A DNA stretch of 64,000 bases from Sorex araneus. Lineage: Eukaryota > Chordata > Mammalia > Eulipotyphla > Soricidae. The DNA lies in NCBI RefSeq assembly GCF_027595985.1, contig NC_073306.1:78697977-78761976 (forward strand), given 5' to 3'. A model generated the notes under the pieces. The model saw nothing but the letters and a program-made list of their open reading frames with translations, was not told the origin of the DNA and ran no database searches. The number at the start of each line of letters is the position of its first letter. Within the stretch, counting starts at the first letter, position 1. Shown in pieces: positions 57,319 to 64,000 of this stretch. Position numbers and translations under genes: made by a program.

Positions 57319-57522
57319 ATTTTTATTTATTTATTTATTTATTATTTGCTTTTCGGATCACATCGGCAATGCACAGGGCTTACTCCTGGCTTTTCACTCA
57401 GGAATTACTCCTGGTGGTGCTCGGGGGATCATATGAGGTGCTGGGAATTGAACTCGGGTTGGCTGCATGCAAGGCAAATGCCCTACCTGCTGTGCTATTG
57501 CTCCAGCCCCCACATATTAATT
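57308..57522 (-). mobile_element. Shrew SINE, antisense (second of a stacked pair)
   Basis: Flanked by GCATATTAATT (57308-57318) and ACATATTAATT (57512-57522), the same target as its left neighbour. The body is complete from a TTTA-rich tail to CTATTGCTCCAGCCCC. Confidence 0.9.
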
Positions 57523-59590
57523 CTTAAAGGGCAAATATAAAAGTGAAGTTGGAGACAATCAAGATAACCTGAAGCTCATTTGGCTGGGTTTTTCCCTGCG
57601 CAAACTGGCCTTTGGTGTGTCCAAAGGGCTCATGGTCTCAGAGGTGTATGCATTGTGAGAGTGAAGAACTCTCCATGTTCCTCGGGCTAATCTCCCGCAG
57701 AGGGAGCTATAAATGATGACTTGGATTCCATCCTTTGCTTGTATACTGAAGGTGTACAGTAATTTTTGATCCATAAACTTCAGTTTAGGGTGGGGGATAT
57801 CAAAGTCAGCAGTACACCAAGGAGGTCTACACGGCTTCTGGCTCAAAGGCATGTATGACTGTTTGAGACGGCTTCTGTGGATGACCATTTCGGCATTTCC
57901 CTAGCAACGTTTTAACAACCTCCCCCATTTCACACAGACACTTGCTTGAGAGGAGGTACTAAGCTCATAGCCTTGGGCTTCAGCTCTTTTATTTTTCCAC
58001 TTGTGATTAATTGCTCAGATATCTAAAAGGGCAGAGAAGATGGACTATTCCTGGGTCTTCAGGGTTAATTAGGTGAACAGTTCCTTATGCCACCTCTTAT
58101 ATGCAGATGACTGGTGGTGGACTTACTGCGGTCAGGTCTTATTTGTCCAAGTTATGAGGAGTCCCTCCTTCCCTTATCTGTCATCCATGGAAATCCCAGA
58201 GGCTACATGAGAAGATCTCATGAGGAGCCAGCTAGTTCTAAGATCCTTTCAACTGCATAGATTTTATATTTATATTGTTTAACAATCATAAGCACTCACT
58301 CATTTGGTCTGTATTTTCTGAGGACCCTAAATCTCTTGGTATTTCCTAGATGATAGGGGTGTTGTTATATTAAGGTTTGTCGAACTCCTGGGAGCTGTCC
58401 GCTAGATGGAGGCTGGTCACTAGACCTAGCAATAATTCGAATTCCTTCAGGAAGGGGAGAGAGACTGGAAATTGAGTGAAAGACTGATTTTGACTATATG
58501 ATGAAGCTCTGTGCAAGCCGCCAATGTTTAGGGTTTGGAGAGCTTTGGCACTAGTGAATACAAGGAAGTATATGTACAGCAGCAGCTCTGAGAACTCCTG
58601 TGCCCCTTCCCACATACCTGGATTTGGGTATCTTTCCATCTAATTATTAACATGTGGCTCTTATTATATCTTCTACTGTATAAAAAGCTGGTAAATCTAA
58701 GTGTTCCCATGAATTCTTTGGGATGTTCCAGCAGATGTTAAAATCCAAAGAGAGATCCTGGTTAATCTCTAATTTACAGCTAAAACAGATAGAAGTATGA
58801 GTAACCTGGAAACCTACTTGGAGTTAGAGCCTGAGCCTGGTACAGGGCGCCAGGAAGATTGTGTCCTTAACCTTGGAATCTGTGCTAACTCCACTTAAGA
58901 GTAGAAAGAAATGGAGTCATAGGATGGCCAGCTGGCTCGAATTTTAAAAATTCATTTCAGTAGGAAGAATTGCTTGGTGGAGAGGAGCATTTAGGAATAT
59001 ACTCACCAGCTAAACAGAGGGAAAGATCAGAGCCTGCATAATTTAGAACTTTATCAAGAAATGTTTACCACTTCAGAAAAAAATCACAGTTCCTTCTGCT
59101 ATGCTTGGTATGGGGCTTGAGTCCCCAGTGGGTACACCTTTATCATTCTGCATCTGTAGCTGCCAGATCAAAATATGTAACACAGGACAAGTGACATTTC
59201 TTTTCCCAGGCTTACAATCCAACATTTCCAAATTAGCAGAGCTGTATAAAACACTGTAATCTCATTGAATGAAATAAAGTTTGTTTCAAAATATCTGATT
59301 ATTTGCCTACATTTGGACACATTTAGCACCTTGGTGAGAGATCTATAATGTGAAAATTACAAAACAAAAGGACTTTCATCTCCTGGGGGTTATTGCAATG
59401 CTGTCCCCAGACCTCTTCCACATAAAATAAGAGCTCTTGATACATTTGCTTGCTTTGTGACTCGGCTCCAGCTCCTGCTGGCTATCTGTGGCCAGTGGCC
59501 CCCAAGGTCTTGTCAAGTACTCAAGGCTAACTATGTGCCCAAAGTACACCACAATTTCAGGAAAAGAAACACTCCCCCGTGGATGCTAAT
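57523..59590 (+). other. Gene-free stretch, nothing recognised
   Basis: Two kilobases with no SINE and no gene-like frame that I can see. The minus-strand frame 57559-57888 lacks any known domain. Confidence 0.45.
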
Positions 59591-59591
59591 A

Positions 59592-59593
<2 letters not shown>

Positions 59594-59641
<48 letters not shown>
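59594..59641 (+). repeat. (AC)n microsatellite
   Basis: About 24 uninterrupted AC units. Confidence 0.98.
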
Positions 59642-59643
<2 letters not shown>

Positions 59644-59814
59644 AGAACCCCTGTCTATGGCAAAGACAAGCTTCACACTTTGCCATCATGCTTTCACGGT
59701 TCTCATGCTTTCAACATTGACGCTGTGAAATGGTTTCTCATGTTATTACTAAGTTCTCACCCCCTCTTATTTTACACAAATGCATTGAGTCCTTTGTTAC
59801 TTTCTTTATAATTT

Positions 59815-60050
59815 AAATTTTTTCCCGCCTTCCTCTTCCCCTTACTGTTCTTGTAATAACCCATGGTTGCACACACCTGGCTGTGGTGCTCACACACTGT
59901 AGTGTGGAGCTCCCTGGGGCCACAGGCCTTGGTGGCTATATTTGCTGGGGGTTGCACACTTGGCAGATGCTCACACAGTTGCCACGTTTGCAGGGATCCC
60001 ACACTTTGGCTGCTGTGCCCACATCTACTCAACGTGGTTCTCCAAAGACC
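59815..60050 (-). repeat. Degenerate GTGGTGCTCACACAC repeat, locus 4
   Basis: A pyrimidine-rich start (CCTTCCTCTTCCCCTTACTG) is followed by GGCTGTGGTGCTCACACACT and AGATGCTCACACAGTTGCC. Same layout as at 55.0 kb. Confidence 0.65.
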
Positions 60051-60059
60051 AAACACTTT

Positions 60060-60215
60060 TTTTTTTTGGTTTGGTTTGGGGGCCTCACCTGGCAGTGCTA
60101 GGGGCTTACTCCTGTCTTAGGGATCACTCCTGTCAGAGAGAACTATATGGAAGAATTCACTGAGAGAACTATATGGAATGTTCGGGATCAGGTTGACTGC
60201 TTGCCAAGCACGTGT
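60060..60215 (-). mobile_element. Shrew-type SINE, antisense, rearranged
   Basis: GGGGCCTCACCTGGCAGTGC and GGGGCTTACTCCTGTCTTAG are followed by a duplicated GAGAGAACTATATGGAA. Confidence 0.75.
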
Positions 60216-60224
60216 CTTAAGACT

Positions 60225-60392
60225 TTACAGTTTTGTTTTTTTTTTAAGACTTTACAGTTTTTGGTGTGCCACTGGGACTCACCACCAATGGGGACTGATT
60301 GAACTCAACATGCCGGAAGGTGCCAGGGATCAAACTTGCAGCTACACACCTGCAGAGTAGTGTTCCACCACTGAGCTACATCCCTGTTAATA
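60225..60392 (-). mobile_element. Old SINE-like fragment, antisense
   Basis: CCAGGGATCAAACTTGCAGC and TTCCACCACTGAGCTACATC look like an antisense tRNA-like head. AAGACTTTACAGTTTT is duplicated (60220-60235 and 60247-60262). Confidence 0.5.
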
Positions 60393-60544
60393 CTTTCTAA
60401 ACACTTGGTTTTATTCTAAGGTACTCCCGCCTCCTTGTTCTTAAATGTTCTTGTATGTCTCGTTCAGATAATCTTATTATTTCTAAATATATGCATTGCA
60501 AGGATACTTCACTCTGTTTTCTAATTAATGCAGAGTGGTCCAAG

Positions 60545-60715
60545 CAATGATTCTATTTTTTTCTTTTTTTGGGTCACAGCTGGCAAAGCATAGGGGTTAG
60601 TCCTGGCTCTGCACTCAGGAATTACTCCTGGTGGACACAGGGGACCATATGGGATGCTGGAGATCAATTCTGGGTCGGTCACGTGCAAGGCAAATTCCTT
60701 ACCATCTGTTGCGAT
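60545..60715 (-). mobile_element. Shrew SINE, antisense
   Basis: GGGTCACAGCTGGCAAAGCA, TCAATTCTGGGTCGGTCACG and TACCATCTGTTGCGATTGTG are in order. Confidence 0.9.
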
Positions 60716-60724
60716 TGTGACACA

Positions 60725-61215
60725 TGTTAATTTTTCATTACTGAACCTATCCTTCCCCTCTCTATCATGCAAAGGCTTTAATGCTGAAACCCTGTGTCCA
60801 AGAAAACCTAGAAGACCCGGACAGTCGGGCATTCCAGGCTGTGTTATTTCCTTTCTAGAAATCGTGTACAGGGAGGCTACATTTTTTTAAAATTAGATTC
60901 TGCAATGGCCAAGGAGATCTTATAAAAATACTTCTGTAAGAAGGAAACTTAGGAGCTGGTAGGGAAGAAGTGCTGTCCTGGAGAAATGCTGACTCATGCA
61001 GCAGTTTGGAAAGACCAGTTCACCAGCTGTGGCCCACCAAGGAAATACCAGGCTTAAGTTAACTGCCCCTGCCTAGGTGAGATGGACCTGTGAGAGGAGT
61101 GGAATGAGAGAAGCAGGAGGTAAATCACCAGGCATTTGACATCTCCCTACTACTGGCAGTCACCAATAGGTATGTCCTATGCCCTAATTAGTTGGCGTTC
61201 CCCACCTTTCCTTTC
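60725..61215 (+). other. Gene-free stretch, nothing recognised
   Basis: Unique sequence between a SINE and an L1 end, without a convincing reading frame. Confidence 0.4.
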
Positions 61216-61216
61216 T

Positions 61217-61233
61217 TTAAAACAATATGGAGG

Positions 61234-61321
<88 letters not shown>

Positions 61322-61458
61322 TAGGGACATTGGTGATGGGAAATGTACACTGCTGAAGGGAGGGGTGTTGGAACATTGTGTGACTGAGACCCAATCATGA
61401 ACAGCTTTGTAACTGTATCTCACTGTGATTAAAAATAAATTAAAAACAAAACAACATG
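61217..61458 (+). mobile_element. L1 3' end with expanded (GA)n
   Basis: The terminal module (AGGGACATTGGTGATGGGAA, ACCCAATCATGAACAGCTTT, AACTGTATCTCACTGTGATT) and an A-rich tail are preceded by a GA array. AAAACAATATGG (61219-61230) and AAAACAACATGG (about 61447-61458) flank it. Confidence 0.85.
61237..61318 (+). repeat. (GA)n microsatellite, about 82 bp
   Basis: About 41 uninterrupted GA units inside the L1 3' end. Confidence 0.98.
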
Positions 61459-61665
61459 GTTGTGGGGCTGGAGCTATAGCACAGTGGGTAGGGTGTTTGC
61501 CTTGCACGCGGCTGGCCCAGGTTCGATTCCCAGCATCCCATATGGTCCCCGGAGCACTGCCAGGAGTAATTCCTGAGTGTAAAGCCAGGAGTAACCCCTG
61601 TGCATCGCCAGGTGTGACCCAAAAAGCCAAAAAAATAAAATAAAATAAAAAACAATATGGTTGTG
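61448..61665 (+). mobile_element. Young shrew SINE with TSD
   Basis: AACAACATGGTTGTG (about 61450-61464) and AACAATATGGTTGTG (61651-61665) flank a complete SINE from GGGGCTGGAGCTATAGCACA to an AAAAT-rich tail. The target is the right-hand duplication of the adjacent L1 end. Confidence 0.94.
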
Positions 61666-61874
61666 AGGACAGCTCCTGACAGTGCTAAGGGCTGGTAGAA
61701 GGTGGGTTCATAAATGGAAATCAGGGCCTCGCACATACCAGACTGTGCTCATCCATTTGGGTCACATCTCCAAGATGATTTCTCCTATTTTCCTAACTGC
61801 AGATCAGAAGCTTGGTTGGTGCCCTCTCACCGGCTTCTATCTTCTGGCTTTCTGTACCTTCCTCTTTAAAACTG

Positions 61875-62039
61875 TGTCCAGGACTGGAGAGACTCACAGC
61901 AGGTAATATGCTTGGATTCCCTGCTTTGATCGATCCCCAGCACTGCCTATGGTCCCACCAGCCATGCCAGGAGTGATCCCAGAACACAGAACCAGGTGTA
62001 AGCCCTGAGCCTAGCTAGGTGTATCCCAAATACAAAAAT
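61875..62039 (+). mobile_element. Shrew-type SINE
   Basis: GTCCAGGACTGGAGAGACTC, GCTTTGATCGATCCCCAGCA, ACAGAACCAGGTGTAAGCCC and GTGTATCCCAAATACAAAAA are in order. Confidence 0.88.
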
Positions 62040-62348
62040 AAGAAACTGTCTCCACTGAACACGATGGCCACTCAATACCCCTATTGCAAACCACAACACC
62101 CAAAAGAGAGAGAGAACAAAACAAAATGCCCTGCCACAGAGGCGGGGTGTGGTGGGGGGGATTGGATGGGGGGGTGGGAGAGATACTGGATTCATTGGTG
62201 GTGGAGAATGGACACTGGTGGAGGGATCGGCTCACGAACACTGCATGAGGGAAACACAAGCACGAAAATGTGTAAATCTGTAACTGTACCCTCACGGTGA
62301 CTCACTAATTAAAAAATAAAAATTAAAAAAGAAAAGAAACTGTCTCCA
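62040..62348 (+). mobile_element. L1 3' end with 15-bp TSD
   Basis: AAGAAACTGTCTCCA at 62040-62054 recurs at 62334-62348. The body has the terminal module (CACAGAGGCGGGGTGTGGTG, AACTGTACCCTCACGGTGAC) and an A-rich tail. It inserted right at the tail of the preceding SINE. Confidence 0.93.
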
Positions 62349-62538
62349 AACAGTCCAGAAGGTAGAAGAGTTCTGATCTGATACACGTGACTCCGATTCC
62401 TGCTCTGCTCTAACCATTTTGTGCTAAAGCTTCCTGCACTGCACACGAAGGGGGTGTCCTATCTGCATCAGAGGATGACTATGACGAGTCAATACAAGAC
62501 ACAACTGTGACTCATTCTCCGCATGGCATACAATAGAA

Positions 62539-62721
62539 GCTCAAGCATTTTATTTATTTTAATTTTTTGCTTTTTGAGTCACACCCTACACTCAGGAATT
62601 ACTCCTGGCAGAGCTCAGGGGACCATATGGGATGCTGGGAATTGAACCCGGGTTGGCCGCGTGCAAGGCAAACACCCTACCTGCTGTGCTATCTCTCCAG
62701 CCCCAAGGCTCAAGCATTTTA
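62539..62721 (-). mobile_element. Young shrew SINE, antisense, 14-bp TSD
   Basis: GCTCAAGCATTTTA flanks both ends (62539-62552 and 62708-62721). The body has a small deletion after GAGTCACACCC and ends CTATCTCTCCAGCCCC. Confidence 0.95.
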
Positions 62722-62839
62722 AATTGAAATATAATAACATGATTTCCTGGTTTCAGGTGTACAGCATATTCAGTTGACCTTTGTAATATTACAAAATGAT
62801 CACAAATCTATATGACATCCATCACCAACCAGAGTTACA

Positions 62840-62840
<1 letters not shown>

Positions 62841-62875
<35 letters not shown>
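62841..62875 (+). repeat. (TG)n microsatellite
   Basis: Seventeen uninterrupted TG units. Confidence 0.97.
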
Positions 62876-62876
<1 letters not shown>

Positions 62877-62884
62877 GAGAACAT

Positions 62885-63060
62885 TCCCACCCCTACTCTT
62901 TCTTTTCTACTCATTGTTGTGTGGTGAGCAGGGGTCTCACACACACGTGATTATGTGGTGCTTGTATTCTTGGCTGTGATGCTTCTTCACTGTAGCACAC
63001 ATCCACACCACTCTAGTTGCAAACGTGCACACACCTGCTGTGGTGGGCCAGAGATAGCAC
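62885..63060 (-). repeat. Degenerate GTGGTGCTCACACAC repeat, locus 5
   Basis: A pyrimidine-rich start (CCCACCCCTACTCTTTC) is followed by GGTCTCACACACACGTGATT, TGTGGTGCTTGTATTC and AACGTGCACACACCTGCTG. Confidence 0.55.
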
Positions 63061-63064
63061 ACGT

Positions 63065-63240
63065 TTTTTATTTGCTTGTTTGGGGGCTACTCCCGGCAAG
63101 ACTTGGGGTAATTCTTGCCTCTGTGTTCAGGAGTGATTCTAAGTGGTGCTCCAAGGATCATATGTGGGCCCAGGGATCAAAGCAGGGGTGTCTGTATACA
63201 TGGCAAGTGTCTTATCTTCTCTACTAGCTTTCCAGCCAAT
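63065..63240 (-). mobile_element. Shrew-type SINE, antisense, diverged
   Basis: GGGGGCTACTCCCGGCAAGA, TCTGTGTTCAGGAGTGATTC and CAGGGATCAAAGCAGGGGTG are in order. Confidence 0.8.
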
Positions 63241-63775
63241 GCACACATTTTTGGGTTTGTTTTTTGCAGCCCCAAAGATCTCAAATAACAGAACCATCAA
63301 GAACATGCTGTAGGGTGAACAAAAATAGGATGAAGCCCAAACTTGCAACTGCATATTGACAAGACAGGTACTTTTTGCCATGAAACCATGAAGTCCGTTA
63401 TGAAAACTTTTAAGACTTTCAAATAGGCTTGTTAACTACAGTCACAGTGATGTGTGTTACCTTCTCATATAATGCATTTCATTTATTATTCATAAACCAA
63501 ACCATCTCTGTTCTTTCCTATAGTAACTTTCGAGTCAAGATGGCTTATTTTTCATTTTCTGTAGCTCTTTTCCCTCCAGTGTCATTGATTTCCAATGAGG
63601 AGTAGGAAGGCTTCTGCTCAAGAAGCAGCTCCTATTAAGGTGTGAGTGTCCAATAGACTGCCCGCAGAGCAGACTGTCTGCATTTTAACACTTATTAACC
63701 TCCACAGTGGATTGTATATGAGCTATTTTTTTTTAATTGCAGAGTAAGGGAGCAGGTTTTTCAATGCCATCTCCA
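63241..63775 (+). other. Gene-free stretch, nothing recognised
   Basis: AT-rich unique sequence without a reading frame of interest. Confidence 0.4.
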
Positions 63776-63779
63776 TGGT

Positions 63780-64000
63780 GAGCTGAATGGCATCCCCCTA
63801 AAATGTGTATGTTGAAACTTTAGTGCCCATTTTAGTGTATTTTTTGAGAGAAGGTCACTAAAGAGTTGAACAAGATGAAACAAAGCCACTGGGTGGGCCC
63901 TTATTAAATATGGCTGAAGTTCTTACAGGAAGAGAGTAGGACTCAGACAAGCTCAGAGGAAGGTTCCAGATGAAGACAAGGAGTTGGGGTGGGAGAGGGA
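63780..64000 (+). mobile_element. MLT1-type (ERVL-MaLR) LTR, cut by window end
   Basis: GAATGGCATCCCCCTAAAAT, GTATGTTGAAACTTTAGTGC, CTGGGTGGGCCCTTATTAAA and TTCTTACAGGAAGAGAGTAG follow the order of ancient mammalian MLT1/MST LTRs. Confidence 0.6.

Overview
This window is mammalian nuclear DNA, most likely from a shrew (Sorex, Eulipotyphla). It is AT-moderate, intron-rich and full of interspersed repeats. The diagnostic signal is about fifty copies, on both strands, of a tRNA-derived SINE. Its head carries pol III-like boxes (TAGCACAGCGG and GGTTCGATTCC) and its body ends in GTGTGACCCAAAAAGCAAA plus poly(A). I recognise this as the dominant SINE of the common shrew genome; the genus assignment is from memory of that repeat, not a search.

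There is one real protein-coding gene. LRRC8D, a subunit of the volume-regulated anion channel, has its entire 858-codon reading frame in one exon (CDS 20498-23074, + strand), preceded by a clear splice acceptor at 20494-20495. Bases 1-20495 are therefore read as the last intron of LRRC8D, whose upstream exons are non-coding in other mammals. A 3'UTR of roughly 0.8 kb follows. From about 23.9 kb to the end I see no further host gene. In human the next gene is ZNF326, which is not reached here. The only other gene-like frame is a processed RPL37A retrocopy (52808-53212) with a 17-bp target-site duplication, an A-tail and a lost stop codon.

The rest is repeat landscape: (1) the short poly(A) SINE; (2) a second SINE with the same head but a longer tail ending in CAGTG/CTACAGTG repeats instead of poly(A), often stacked or dimerised; (3) L1 3' ends sharing one terminal module, several with target-site duplications; (4) endogenous retroviral LTRs, including three related copies at 31.4-36.5 kb (one a solo LTR with 4-bp duplication, one inside a larger retroposed unit) and two GC-rich LTR-like blocks at 48.8-49.5 and 53.3-53.9 kb; (5) ancient MIR, L2-like and MLT1-like fragments; (6) long microsatellites, two of which lie inside L1 3' ends; (7) a degenerate GTGGTGCTCACACAC repeat at five places.

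The most interesting items are structural: an LTR plus leader fused to an L1-type 3' tail within one perfect 15-bp target-site duplication (35702-37530); a 197-bp inverted duplication about 92% identical across 4.3 kb (396-592 and 4883-5079); repeated SINE insertion at one target site; and an L1-like element made of two 320-bp 5' units joined directly to a 3' end. I found no operon, CRISPR array, or new enzymatic or defence system.
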